Positions 8,043 through 19,933 of a DNA stretch of 64,000 bases are shown in pieces. Under the pieces are notes generated by a model. It searched no databases and was not told the origin of the DNA. It saw nothing but the letters and a program-made list of their open reading frames with translations. The translations under genes and the position numbers were made by a program. The DNA lies in contig NC_059500.1 in NCBI RefSeq assembly GCF_018139145.2, positions 54,244,663-54,308,662 on the forward strand. Reading direction: 5' to 3'. The DNA comes from Gymnogyps californianus (lineage: Eukaryota > Chordata > Aves > Accipitriformes > Cathartidae). The number at the start of each line of letters is the position of its first letter. Position 1 is the stretch's first letter.

Positions 8043-11017
8043 GAAGCCATGTGAGGAACTGGCCACATGACAGGCATGCTACACATATCGTCACACTATT
8101 CAGGACACTGTTCAAGCGATCGTGTAAGGAAATGCTCAAGACTGCTTTCGGTTATATGCAGGCAAATCCCCTCAAGGTAAGACCACTGCACAGGGGCGGA
8201 TTTGGTCATTTTTTACTCACAAAAGTTGAATATCAACAAGAAGATTAAAATCAAGCATGGTTAAGAAAAAACTGATGCAAAACCCTTAGTATGAACCTGC
8301 TGGCATTTGGGAAAGATGTGTTTCGTCACTATGTTTGGCCTTTAAAATCTTAATGAAGTGCACTGATGCAAAATTAGAACACGCACACGGATTCTGCAAT
8401 TGTTAACTGCACTTAATTTATGCAGACTGCTTTACGGGAGTTTCACTGAGTTGAAGAATGAGAGCATCTGCCGTTTGGTTTGATGGCTGCATGCAACTAC
8501 ATTGCCTCAGAACTGGGACTCAAGCAAAGAAAAAATGTGCGGAAATGTGACCCTGGAGAGAAAGGGGACACCGCAAATACGGCATCTTAACTCTTCAGCA
8601 AGTCTTAATCGTCGTTTTTTCAGTTGTATTGCCACCAAAATGGACAGCGGTGGGTTTTACTGTATTTTGCCGGTTTTGCTCGCTCCGTTGCTATGACAGA
8701 GCTGAAAAAGAGCTGAACTTCTCCGAAAGTCCACGAGAGCTAGATGTTCCAATTGCGTTATGATGCACTAAAGTATAACAGCTTAACACCTGCCCTCTTT
8801 GAAAATCTAATCAGAAATGCTACACAAAACTCCCAATGCAGAATCTATCTTTCATGCTGACAAAGATGCACAAATGAGGGAGACACCCACCCTGTGAATT
8901 TTATGGAAAAGCAGTTATTGGCAGACTTTTAAAACTGTTTTCATGCACAAACACAAAACTGATAGAGAGGGAAACCGGTGAATTTCATACGTCCTTTCTA
9001 GAACCCTGAGTTTAGAGTCTGAGTTTAAGTGACTGGATAGCTAAAAACGTAAAAGAGATGGCAGTCACAGTCACCTGCAGTTCCAGAATGGGGAAACAGG
9101 ATTGCTTGGACTGTTTTTGCTACAGTTTCTCTTGCTGATACTGTAGCTCACTTACAATCTTCCTGGACCTGGAATAAATCCAGGCTATCAAAAGGCTAAG
9201 GCTTAGGCTGCTTACCTCTCTGATAACAACTACTTTACTCCTTTGAGTCGTCGTACAAGAAAAGCCTCAGAGAGGTAGACCTTCTTTCAAGGACATCATC
9301 AGCTTCCTTCTTAGAAGCTCCCTACTAAAGACACCTCAAGTTAATTCATTGTTCAAGAGAACTGATAAAAGTATCTAGCCCAACGTAAACCTTTCACTTG
9401 TTTCCAAAAGAGTTGAACCAGTTCAGGGCAACAGACACTGTCCTCTGTCCCTTGTAGCCTTCTCAAGAGTTGGATGCCTCATTATTAAACCTTATTTTGG
9501 CAAGACAGGGCCAGAAGAAATGCCAGAAGAAATTCACGGGACCTCTGTCGCCATCTAAAGCTTGCGACAAAAACAGCCTCTGACTGATCGAACAGCTACA
9601 CTGAATATAACGGGATTCTTTGGGACTACAAACTTTTTATCATCAGAGAAGTGTTTTATGTACTTAGGTAAGTAGCAATCAACATTCCAAAGGGCTGCTG
9701 AGAGTCAGAGGACAGAAGACAACCTAGGAACCCATTCCTAGATGTTTCTCATACGCTGCAGGGTCAACTCTCAATCTCAAAGTCATTCCTGCGTGAACTC
9801 CACTGAAGTAGACATAACTACGCAGAGTATTAGTCTACTTAGGACAACTGCAGGAAATGGACTTCAATTAGTTACTTCAATTAACTTGTAACTAATTAGG
9901 GAGCTGTGAGCCATGTGCCTCTTTGCAGCAACTGCTATATGTGTTAAGTAACGTAGTCTGTAGAACCAGAAAGCAAAAGGAAACGTTAATTTGATTTCTG
10001 CGTCTTGCACTGGGCTAGCAACACTGATTCATTCATCCTCGTTCATACGTTCCCCTTCTCTCCTCTAGGATGGTTCCCTCAGGCTAGTGCAAGGCTCACC
10101 GAGACTTGCAATGTTTGTGTAACTCCAAACCATAAACAGATGCTACTAATTAGCTAAACAATGGGAAATTACCTCAGTGAAATGAAGGGCCTTATCCTGA
10201 AAGCCTGACTCACACAAGATCTCTTACCATCTAACTCCTACAAGGTTATTAATCTCTACAGTCTTCTTGTTCAGGCTGTTTTACAACCCAAAAAGTTAGA
10301 GAGTAAGAGCATGCATTCTGTCACTTCTGCCATCTGTGGTGGGCAATTCCCACTCATAGCCTATATAAAAGAGGGAGGGAGCATCAATGATTTGGATTTA
10401 TAGCCCTTCCCTTGACTGTGAAATAAATACCTCAGGCTTGGATTTGTCATTGAAATAAAAATCAGTGACAGACTGAAACAGCCTTCTGTATGCCAGTGCG
10501 GAGCAGCAGGGTTGCAGTAGCCTTTTTGGAAAACGGGGGGGAAAGAGACACGTGGACTGTAGGGAAAGGCAATGTCCTGTTGGACCAACTATTATTACTG
10601 TAGCCGGAAAGAGAAAACAAATACAGTGATTCACCAGCTCTCTTGTCAATGACAGTGGGCTCATATGGACGCAGGTGTTTAGTCCTTTGTTTTTGAGGTC
10701 CCAAGTGCTATTCAAATTTATACGTTTTCTTCTGATGTTACAGACACCACTGCTGTGCTCGTTCACAAACGGCAGTCCAAGACATCCCTTCTAGCCTCTG
10801 TTCTGTGGCACTCCGTAGCAACAGAGCATTCCTGGACTTGGCCAACCTTGTCAGGCAGATAGCTGGCTACCAACAACTAAACAGGCAGGTGTATGGACCA
10901 AGGGTAGAATGGTAGCTAAATGGGCAAAACCCCTGACATGCCGCAAAGGGCATAGATAACCAGGAGACACTGTCAGGTCGGCACCGGTGGCCCCTGACCT
11001 GTGATGTTAATACTCAC
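8043..11017. other. Non-coding, probable intron or 3' region of the SPATA6L-like gene
   Basis: About 3 kb with no repeat I recognise. Minus-strand open stretches at 10361-10766 end in one frame at a stop (10398) and follow a weak AG, so one could be a last exon of the SPATA6L-like gene, but similarity was too thin to claim. No terminal exon of that gene was identified. Confidence 0.4.
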
Positions 11018-11111
11018 AGAAGCAAGCCGCTGCTTGGCCTGTGCTGAAGTGAGGAGATTCCGCACCCTCTCGTTGATTTTCTCCCAGCTGAGATCCAAAC
11101 TGGAATTTACC
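11018..11111 (-). CDS. SPATA6L: SPATA6L-like exon (C-terminal helical motif)
   Basis: 94-bp exon on the minus strand with acceptor CGGTAG before 11111 and donor GTGAGT after 11018. It is open throughout, enters in phase 2 and leaves in phase 0. The coded stretch WEKINERVRNLLTSAQAKQR resembles the EIHDRVKNVL / NIHERVCSLLTSHRA element near the C-terminus of SPATA6 and SPATA6L as I remember them. SPATA6-family proteins work in sperm tail and connecting-piece assembly; the role of SPATA6L is poorly known. Phase joins exactly to the exon at 14650-14843. The next exon towards the stop was not found. Confidence 0.62.
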
Positions 11112-12301
11112 CTACCGAAAGAGATCCAACAGTCACATCTCAGTTCCCCTCTGGAGTGACATCATTTGGTCCCTTTGGGTACGTTATTTCCAATGCCTCA
11201 TTCGTCACATCCTTTCAACCCATCATATAAAATCATGATGACCCCTTCATCCCCTTGTATCAAATTTCCGCATAGGGAGGCACACAAATAATTCTTCTTT
11301 CGTCCCTTTTCCCCTTCAGGCTACTTATTTCTTCCTGCCATTTTCTTCAGGTTTTATACTCCCAGTGGAGCTCTCATGCCCCCTCCTTTATTCCCAGCTC
11401 CTGTTCCATTACTGCCCTCCAGACTTGTTCTATCTTCTGCTGCATTCAACGCTTCTCTTCTCTGTATAGCCATGCTTCCCTACCTCATCCTTTCCTCCAG
11501 TCTTCTCTGCTTCTCCATGTATTCCGTGAAGTCTCTTCCTCCACACCTCTGCCTTTGTTTCCTCTCTTTCTCCTTTGACACTCTTTTCTCCTCCCCTCCC
11601 CTCTTCTCCTGCTAGGTGCCCCTGCCCAAAGCAAAGGTTCCACGGGGCAAACGCAGTGCTTCCACCCCACCAGCCCTGCCCTCCTGCGCAAACTGCAGGG
11701 TCTACACCTTTGAAAGGACACAAGACAGACAAGTCTGCCAGGCATCTCAAAGCAAAGCTGATGTTATTGCCATAATCTCCATGCAGTCTGGGCATATATG
11801 CCGTGTAAGACTTTCACTGCCAGGGGAACCAGTACCGATGCAAAAACAGGAAAGAAATGAAGACGCAGGGTAAGACTGAGTTGCAGTACCTTCCTGCTGG
11901 GAGGTTAAGATTCTGGGGCCTAAATACAGGCAGCTTTGCCGGCATTTTAGACATGAAAGAGCACTCAAACTCCCATGCAAAGCAGGGAGATATGAGGGAA
12001 GACCGACAGGAGGCTCATGTTCTTCTGAGGCGGCAGCAGCAGCCCACACAGGATAACCCAGGGCCTCCCAAACAAGCTCCTGTGCTTAGCACCTCAATCC
12101 CTCAATGGGTTTCCTGCCTGTTCTGCCATTACTTTAATATCCAGCTGGGGTGAAGATAAAGCATTTCCCTCTGGTTCAGCAATTCATTTTTAAGGTGGAT
12201 GCAATGCCTCTCTTAACCACCTTGCAGAAATACCACGAGGTTTAATCAAAGCATCAGAAAGCCCGAGCAAAAAGTAAACATCAAGACCTAAGGAAAAAAC
12301 A

Positions 12302-12368
12302 GGGGGGTTGGACCAGGTGACCTCCAGAGGCCCCTTCCAACCTCAACCATTCTGTGATTCTGTGATTC
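12302..12368 (+). mobile_element. CR1 LINE 3' end fragment
   Basis: Plus-strand GGGTTGGACCAGGTGACCTC...CCCTTCCAACCTCAACC followed by two ATTCTGTG-type units. This is the typical 3' terminus and tail of avian CR1. Only about 70 bp remain, as expected for a 5'-truncated copy. Confidence 0.88.
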
Positions 12369-12530
12369 AAAATCCAGTTGTGAAAAGGCTGAGTAATTCA
12401 TTTGCTCAAAGATATGAGAAAGCAGCTTCCCAGATAAAATCCACCCAGGTAAAATACTGACACGTGGCAGGAGTGCTCATATTTTTGAATAAAAGGCATC
12501 GCATTTGCAAAAGAAGGCCCCTTCACTTCA

Positions 12531-12574
12531 AAACCAAACCAAACCAAACCAAACCAAACCAAACCAAACCAAAC
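12531..12574. repeat. (AAACC)n microsatellite
   Basis: Nearly nine perfect AAACC pentamers. A simple repeat with no sign of function. It creates a long minus-strand run coding Val-Trp-Phe-Gly-Leu repeats, which is a translation artefact. Confidence 0.95.
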
Positions 12575-14649
12575 ACCACAACTCTTATTACTCCTCTGCA
12601 TTTGCTCTTGCAAGTTATGAATTAATGGAAATCTGTTCTCAATGTCTGTAAAATTGGCGTGAAAAGGCCATTCACAAGGCTGAACAGTAACACTGCGTTC
12701 TTGGGGCTTCTCCATGTGAGACAGAAATTTCCCCAGAGCTGCCAAAGGCAGCCCAGCCCAGTCTAGTCTAGCCATCATTTTCCCAAATTCCCCATCAGCC
12801 CTTGTGTCCAACAGACTCTACATGGGACGTGGAAATCAGGTCCCAGCCAGGTACAGAATGGCCAGCAAGAAACCAATCCTGACCAAGGGACTCCTCCAGC
12901 AAAGCACTTCCTGTGATTAGTCCCATGTGTCATCTTGTTACTTCACCGTAGTGAAATTGAGCTTACCTGTGTTTCCGTGCTGGACTGAAGTCTCAAGGAG
13001 TAGTGATAAAGAAACAGCTTTGCCTGACAGAAAAAATACTCTGTCCTGGTATGCCCACGCGAGCGTTTGTATGCAGGTGCACGATGGGTGCGGAAGGAAA
13101 TACGCATCCCCAGTATGCTTCGTACATAAAGGGAAAAAAAACGGTCCCTTCAAGACAGTAGGTATGCGGGGCAAAACTTCGTTACTCAGAGCCTAGCACA
13201 ATCAGATCCTGCTTCAGAATAATGAAGGCACAGTAAAACTCTCCCTTGTGCAAAGCAGCGGCAAGGCAAGGGATTTCTATGGGTGCAGCTCCCGCAGCAC
13301 TTTTTCAAACTGTATCCTCCAGGGTCAGACTACATTTGGGGCTTGTTTATGTGGCCGGCCTAGAAGTTGAACTGTCTGCGCAGTTGCCATTTTCTTCTCT
13401 TGGGGAGCAAGTAATTTCAGATCAGACCCACTTTAACTGAGTCGTGATGAGGGCAGATGGCAGGTGCTGAACTGGAAGGGACAGAATACGGTTGCAGAAA
13501 GTCAGCAACATTATTGTATCTGTCTGCGTATTAAGCAAGACCTGCCACAGTGAAAAACTCTCTCTCACTCAGTAACATTGGTAGAGGATGGATACCTCAT
13601 CTGAACCTTTGCTCAGAGAAATTGCTGTAAACTTGCGTTCCACAGCATACCACTGCACATTGATCTCCAAGGTCCTGCAAGGAAAGAGCAAAACAGAGTT
13701 GCCCTACTTACATGAGCAGGAGGCGACTCTGTGTAGAAGTGGGAGTCTACCTACTTTTCCTCCCCAAAGATGATGGCCAATCGTGTCTAGTATTTCACTG
13801 CTCAGAGTGACTCTGGCTTGAGAACTGGGCCTGAAGGAGGGCACAGGATAGATGCTGCACGTTCTCCAACCCAAAGCTAGGGAATGCCCCTCCAAACACC
13901 AAGAACAGTTGCCCACGCTCCTCGGAAACTAATCTTGACCCCCTGTGCTCATCCCACAAAAAATTCCTGACCTAAACGAGCATTCATGAACGGAGCGCGT
14001 GGGGTTCTTCCCATAGAAATTGAAGGGGAGGGTCATCCAGTTCAAACAGAAGGACACAGGTGGCTGTATGCTAGAGAGGAGGGCAACTGAACCTCAGTTT
14101 CTCTCCAGATAAGGATCATGAGCATACACTGTGAAATTCAGAAGCAATAAATGTGAAACCAATGGAAGGGAATACATCCGTTGTATTTGTCTGCCTGAGG
14201 CATCGTTCAACTGCGGAACTCTCCAGGGAACTGCAGAAAATTATTTCATGATCGTGAAAGCGTATCATAAAGAGAAATAAAGAATTTGCATGGAACATAA
14301 ATCTCACATTTCAGGGCATAAAGGCAACTATCCATTGGCAGGGGTGCCAAAACTTTCTTCGGGGTATTTCTTCACGCAGCTGTATTCTACGTGGGTTTTC
14401 ACGCCCCCTTCTGAAGTGTCTAGTCCTAGCCACTGAAGGAGACTTGCTAGGTGAACCACGGCTTTTCTACATATCCTTACAAAGAAAGCATTTCCTGACG
14501 AGTTGCCACAATTTTTCTACTGAAGTTTATCTGAGAATCATAAGCTCAACTTGCCCAAGAAGTCAGAAAGTGAATCCTTCTGGTCATTCAGCTTGTGTTC
14601 TCACAGCACAAAGTCACTCAGGTAACTGACCTGATTAAGAATTAGTAAC

Positions 14650-14843
14650 CTGTTTTGGAAAGCAGAGGGACTCCCAAGAGGACTCGGTGACTTGAGGTGC
14701 TGGGAGGCAGCAGATGAAGCTGCACGGTGAAAAGCTGAATCCCTCTGACTGGGAGGATAATGCAAGTAGATCACAGGTCCATCTGTTCCAAGAGACGATG
14801 GATCATGTTCAGAAGTAGCCTCTCCAGATGGTTCCTTGATCAT
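14650..14843 (-). CDS. SPATA6L: SPATA6L-like exon (Ser/Pro-rich linker)
   Basis: 194-bp minus-strand exon with a strong acceptor (CTTATTCCCCAG) and donor GTTACT. 64 full codons, phase 0 in and phase 2 out. It starts MIKEPSGEAT and ends with SPSPLGSPSAFQN. From memory, human SPATA6L has a VIKEP motif at the same exon start and a Ser/Pro block before the conserved helical motif. Ser, His and Pro richness suggests a disordered linker. The exon joins in frame to 17183-17226 upstream and 11018-11111 downstream. Confidence 0.65.
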
Positions 14844-17182
14844 CTGGGGAATAAGGAAGCAAATTTCCATAACGAGAATCGACACATGACATACCAAAAG
14901 AAAGCGCCCGCGGAAAGAAAGGAAGGGCAAAGTCGTCATCCGCTTTATGGAAAGGAAGCAGCGGGATATTAGAGGTAAGCTGAAAATTCAAAATGCCAAA
15001 TGTAAACCAGGTACGCAGACCCACTGTGAGGCACGTGAAATGGAAGCCCTTAAAACGATGGCCCATAATTAACAAAAATATGCGGAATTCCTCACGCTGA
15101 TGAGTGGCCAACAAAAGCTAATGAAACTCATTATTTTAGCCAGATACTGTATCTCATTCGTAAAAGGGTAGGACACCACAGGAAACACGAGCAAGCTGCT
15201 CCTGTCTTTACGTACAAAAGCTTACTTTGCTGCAGTAGGCTCATGAGCATCCTTCCCGACTAGTTGTGCGGGCCTTTGACATGTGAGGGAATCAGGAAAA
15301 ACAAGCCACACAGAAGCGCTCCCAGAGAGGTTTTTACAAAACCTGCATTTTCACCTTCATTTGCAAAGTGGGAGTTCAAGTGGATTGTGACTAAACAATG
15401 AAAAAGAAACAGAGTAGCAGCCCACTCTGTGATGAAAGCGGTTTGGTTCAGTGAAGAGCGGGGAGATACTGAAAGACTGTTTGATCTCATCTTTGATATC
15501 AGACATAATCAGTAGCATGCGTGATATTTGAAAGAAAAGCAACGCCACTAACTGATAGGGCCTAAAACTGTGTCTCCATAAGCCCTTTTGCAAACCTGCT
15601 ATTCATCAGACACATATCTTATGCCTTTCAAGGATCCTTTACTCAGAGGAGGATAAAGAAAATGGCTGAAGGCAAATTCTAGTGTCTAGAACAGGTGATG
15701 AAATGTGGTATGGTTCACTTCAAAATTAAATCTGGCTCCTCTGATGATACTGACTGCAGCTTAGTATGTGTGCTGTTCATCTCACTTAACATTGGCCACA
15801 TGAAAGCCTGGCATCCAGTTTTGACTAGTCATCCATTTCAGATAATCAATGAAGAGAGGTAAGCACTGCCAGTTTATGATACGCCCCAGTTGCCTTAGAT
15901 GGTGATTTTATGAAAGAACAAATCACGATCTTTCCACCGTCTATGGAAAGAGCTGAGATGTTTAGCTCAGACTAGATGTCAAACCTTTTTCTGGCTGTCA
16001 TTACCGTAGATGATTGCTACTTCACTGTTGTCCATTCAATGTTCTTTCTGATGTTACTGCAGATGCGAGTTCAATTATTAATGAACAGGCATTAAAAACA
16101 GATGAAATACCATTATGTTTGGCTCTACCAGTCCCTCGCTACAAAGGCTGGAGTCTGACTGAACCTAGAGGATAGTCAATGAATGACAGGCAGGGAATGA
16201 CCAAGAATAACACACAGGAAGAGCAAACCTTCTTTTCCGCTACAAGTTTGGTATTTTGGTTGAGAAGTACTCGACAGAGATGGTTGGGACATGAAACCTT
16301 TCAGCACATGGCTGTACCTACAGACGCACAGCAATGGCTCTAGAGCCTTTTCTTATCAGTATTAATTACTTTCTGCTACTGCTAATCTAAGGTAGGTTTG
16401 AATTCATGACTGAGAGCAAAGTAACCCTCTATCACATTGCTATAATGATGTGTCCCAGCTACAGGTTTTGTGTGAAAGACTTCTGCACATTTGACACAGC
16501 TACAACTTCTTGGGTACAACTGCTGTGTAGTCCGATGCGGCAGTGCAGCATATGACAAAATGCTGACCTGGTCTCAAGTCAGTTCAGGTCTTGCAGTGTG
16601 CTAGCAGTGACTTTCTTTAGCAACTGTGCAAGGAATCCTATACCACAGGTTGTATTTGCACAAGAAACTCCCATTCAGGATCATATTACATTGGTTTTGC
16701 TGCTGCTAATAGTCAAGCAAGTTAGACTAGTGCAGACATGAGTATGTTTTTACTTACTACACCTCCAAGTGAAATGCAGGCATTGGCAAAGAGCCGTTCA
16801 GTCTTCTCCGTTTTGGCCTAGTTGCAGGCCACTTAGAAGCTGGACTTCTCTACAGTTTTTATTAAAATGTGGTCTGTAAAGCTGTGAACAGTTGGAAACA
16901 GTAAAGTTGGGTAGGGAAAGTTCAGTATAGTCTATCACTATTTTTTTGCAAAATTAAGGATTTGGGGTGAATTTTTTTTTTTTAAATACTTTTGCTTACT
17001 TCCATGGGGCTTTCATCTTCCCTATGCCAAAGTATCATGTCCCTCATTTTCTCCATGACAGATCACTAGAATTACCCATTACTGTCTTCTGAACCATCAG
17101 CCTTCCTCGTGGAACTGTTCCGTTAGAATACGCAGTAACAGAAGAGACACAATTTTCCACTTGTTATTTTTTAATTAATTAC
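14844..17182 (-). other. Intron of the SPATA6L-like gene
   Basis: About 2.3 kb of unique AT-rich DNA. No repeat family or further exon was recognised. Open stretches on the minus strand at 15260-15593 lack convincing splice sites. Confidence 0.45.
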
Positions 17183-17226
17183 CTTAACTGAGGTATTTGA
17201 CGCTTCACAGTTATCAAAAGATGAAG
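17183..17226 (-). CDS. SPATA6L: SPATA6L-like short exon
   Basis: 44-bp minus-strand exon between a long polypyrimidine acceptor (TTTTCTTTTAG) and donor GTAATT. Phase 1 in, phase 0 out. It codes SSFDNCEASNTSVK, which parallels the SSLDSLAANVK segment that I recall just before the VIKEP motif in human SPATA6L. The next exon begins MIKEP, so order and phase agree. Confidence 0.6.
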
Positions 17227-17763
17227 CTAAAAGAAAAAAAAAGTATTTCAGCAACTATTATTGGCAATTAATCTTATATTGGTACTTTCAATACATCAGC
17301 ACTAAAGTAAAAAAGGTATCACACAACGTGTTTCTTACAGGAAATGCTCTTTGTAATCTCAATTACATTATGTACCTGTGTTACAGTCTTTCCATCTGGA
17401 GAAACTACTGCTGTGAAATTGCCTCCATTAGATAATGCCTCTTAAATTGCTGGGTACTCTGAAGAAATACGCATGAATAAGAAGGACTGATTTGTACCAA
17501 GCTATTTCTCAGAACAGAAGTGCACAGATCTTCCTGGACTGTCTGACTTCTTTGTCATTTCCCAGTATGCTGATTGGATTATGAATAGTTTGCATATGAC
17601 AAGGGGCAGAACAGATGACATGTGAAAATTGGTACAACGTCATACTGACGCAGGGATTCGGCTACCCGCCCCGTAAGTATTTCTATTCATGTGAATGGAC
17701 TTTGGATGAGGACCTTTAGAGGTCCTCACCAAAACAACAAACAACTGGAGTAAGACATACAAC

Positions 17764-17845
17764 CTTAGTCAGTGAAGAAGACAGACATTGGGATATCCCC
17801 TTTTCCTGAAACGACTTCAAGATCGGTTTTCTTCAGAGGCGTATG
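17764..17845 (-). pseudogene. SPATA6L: Candidate SPATA6L-like exon with an in-frame stop
   Basis: 82-bp minus-strand segment with a pyrimidine-rich acceptor (TTCCCCCTTGTTAAGCAG) and donor GTTGTA. Entered in phase 0 it is open for 26 codons, then meets TAA as its last full codon and leaves one base, which is exactly the phase the next exon needs. Either the gene is disabled here in this species, or this segment is not an exon and the true one was missed. Its similarity to the family is weak, so the case rests on position and phase. Confidence 0.3.
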
Positions 17846-18139
17846 CTGCTTAACAAGGGGGAAATCACTTGCTGGAACTCCCACCGACATGTTCACGCTC
17901 TGCCCCTTCTAGCCAGGTATTGCTGTCCATCCCAAACAGTGTTTTCTTTTGTGAACAGTTCATCTGAACTAAAACCAGCACAAGCCTGCATATAGTTTTA
18001 AAAAGATTTGTTTGAGAGATAGGTGGTAATATCAACAGCGGTATTAGCCCTGTTCCATTATTACTAGCAGCAAATTAGAAGTACCTCCTTTCGCATGGAA
18101 TTTAAGAGAATCTCTTGCTGATCTCACACTTTGCTTCAC

Positions 18140-18193
18140 CTTACGGTGGGGCAACGGCGAGGTTACTTCACCGAGTGATTTAGAACTGTCCCC
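18140..18193 (-). CDS. SPATA6L: SPATA6L-like exon
   Basis: 54-bp minus-strand exon with acceptor CTTCCTTTTTAG and donor GTGAAG, phase 0 to 0. It codes GDSSKSLGEVTSPLPHRK. The DSSKSLGE part parallels the VDSAKPFGEN segment following the conserved FVVRHVD motif in SPATA6L (from memory). No exon coding FVVRHV, nor the N-terminal SPATA6 domain, was found further upstream, between here and SLC1A1. Confidence 0.5.
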
Positions 18194-18954
18194 CTAAAAA
18201 GGAAGAAATAATAGGAAGATGCACTTCTTAACGTACAAAAACTTGCTCTAATGTAAAGCATCTCCAGCCTTCACAGACAATAATAAACTCCTTTGTCCTC
18301 CCTTTCTTGTTCTTTTTTTTTCTCCTCAAAAGTGCAAAAGTATGTACACAGCATAATGCAACCATTTTTTGTAAAACCACCTCCTCTAAACACACAGTTT
18401 GCTCTGCTTTTTAGATTTAATTTCATAACTAGAGACTTCCCACACAACGTAAAGTTTCAGGACAAAATGTACAGCAACAAACATACACAAGATTTAGGAA
18501 TATAAAGTGACATATTATTTCTGGAAGCGAGAACAACTTTTCTACTCTCAGTTTCCTGCACTGGCCCTCAACTCTCTGCAGTGATAATCATTCTAAAGCA
18601 GGATGTCTTCTTTTCAAAGTTAAGAAATGCTGCTATGAAAGAAGCAATATCAGAGTCGTTACTGTGAGAGGCAGGTTCTTTCTTCCTCAGAGAAACACGT
18701 CCTCGGCTCCCAGTTCCTGTTGACTCGATCCCTGCTCCCAAGTAGGAAAAGGACTCCTTTTTCCCTCTTCCAAGCACTGATTACATCAAGAGACAGCCCC
18801 TTAGTGCTAGACCAATAGTCCCGATAGCCAGTCACTACACCTTCTCTGCTTTCCACGCTAAAATACAAATCCCCTCAAAGCACTGGCAGGGTTCCCCAAT
18901 GCCAGATACGGGCTGGAGCTTTCGCGGGATCTCACAAGTCTCACTGCCCACTTC
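18194..18954. other. Unassigned DNA before CR1
   Basis: No recognised repeat or exon. Minus-strand open stretches at 18568-18868 overlap in two frames with no splice support. Confidence 0.4.
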
Positions 18955-19281
18955 CTCAAGGGGGGCAGCAGAGGGGCAGGTGCTGATCTCCTCTCTCTGG
19001 TGACCAGCAATAGGACACGAGGAAAAGGAATGAAGCTGCGTCAGGGGAAGTTCAGATTGGACATTAGGAAAAGGTTCTTCACTGAGAGGGTGGTCGGTCA
19101 CCGAACACGCTCCCCAGGGAAGTGATCATGGCACCAAGCCTGTCAGAGTTCAAGGAGCGTCTGGACAATGCTCTTAGTCATACGGTTTAGCTTCAGGGAG
19201 TCCTGCGAGGAGCTGGACTCAATGATCCTTATAGGTCCCTTCCAACTTGAGATATTCTGTGATTCTATGATTCTATGATTC
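18955..19281 (+). mobile_element. CR1 LINE 3' region with attctatg tail
   Basis: The plus strand carries the well-known CR1 3' block: CTCTGGTGACCAGCAATAGG, then GGTTCTTCACTGAGAGGGTG, CATGGCACCAAGCCTG, CCCTTCCAACTTGAGATATT and three ATTCTATG-type tail units ending near 19281. It is 5'-truncated. Confidence 0.92.
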
Positions 19282-19339
19282 TTTTTTAACATGTTTGGCG
19301 GTAAGATGGCAAACAGTATGAACACAAAACTCAGGTCAG

Positions 19340-19933
19340 TGTCGTGGTTTAACCCCAGCCGGCAACTAAGCACCACACAGCCGCTCGCTCACTTCCCCCC
19401 GGTGGGATGGGGGAGAGAATCGGAAGAGTAAAAGTGAGAAAACTCGTGGGTTGAGATAAAGACAGTTTAGTAAGTAAAGCAAAAGCCGCGCACGCAAGCA
19501 AAGCGAAACAAGGAATTCATTCACTACTTCCCATCGGCAGGCAGGTGTTCAGCCATCTCCAGGAAAGCAGGACTCCATCACGCCTAACAGTGACTTGGGA
19601 AGACAAACGCCATCACTCTGAATGTCCCCCCTTCCTTCTTCTTCCCCCAGCTTTATATGCTGAACATGATGTCTTATGGTACAGAATATCCCTTTGGCCA
19701 GTTGGGGTCAGCAGACCTGGCTGTGTCCCCTCCCAACTTCTTGTGCACCCCCAGCCTACTCGCTGGTGGGGTGGTGTGAGAAGCAGAAAAGGCCTTGACT
19801 CTGTGTAAGCACCGCTCAGCAGTAATGAGAACATCCCTGTATTATCAATGCTGTTTGCAGCACAGATCCAAAACACAGCCCCATACTAGCTACTGCGAAG
19901 AAAATTAACTCTATCCCAGCCAAAACCAGCACA
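19340..19933 (-). repeat. Solo LTR (same family as the provirus), minus orientation
   Basis: 594 bp from TGTCGTGG to CCAGCACA. It aligns by eye with the proviral LTR through the TATA-box region and the (ATT)-poor R part. Flanks GTCAG and GTTGG match at only 3 of 5 bases, and the end reads GCACA instead of GGACA, so this is an older insertion. It lies between two CR1 fragments. Confidence 0.9.

Larger units (their letters stand above)
11112..14649 (-). other. Intron of the SPATA6L-like gene
   Basis: Holds a CR1 3' end (12302-12368) and an (AAACC)n repeat (12531-12574). Two exon-like minus-strand segments near 13760-13850 and 13585-13675 have passable splice sites, but including the first breaks the phase of the following real exon, so they are not annotated. 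Confidence 0.5.

Noticed and set aside
11376..12153. Cluster of overlapping 60-120 codon frames on both strands
   Set aside because: Base composition (C/T-rich) keeps several frames open at once. No splice sites, no family similarity.
12531..12574. (AAACC)n as a telomere-like or regulatory array
   Set aside because: The unit is not the vertebrate telomere hexamer and the array is short. An ordinary microsatellite.
12398..12811. 137-codon minus-strand frame with a VWFGL repeat
   Set aside because: The repeat is the (AAACC)n microsatellite read through. There is no splice or start support.
13585..13850. Two exon-like minus-strand segments in the SPATA6L-like intron
   Set aside because: Splice sites are passable, but using them breaks the phase of the well-supported exon at 11018-11111, and the second runs into a stop in the needed frame.
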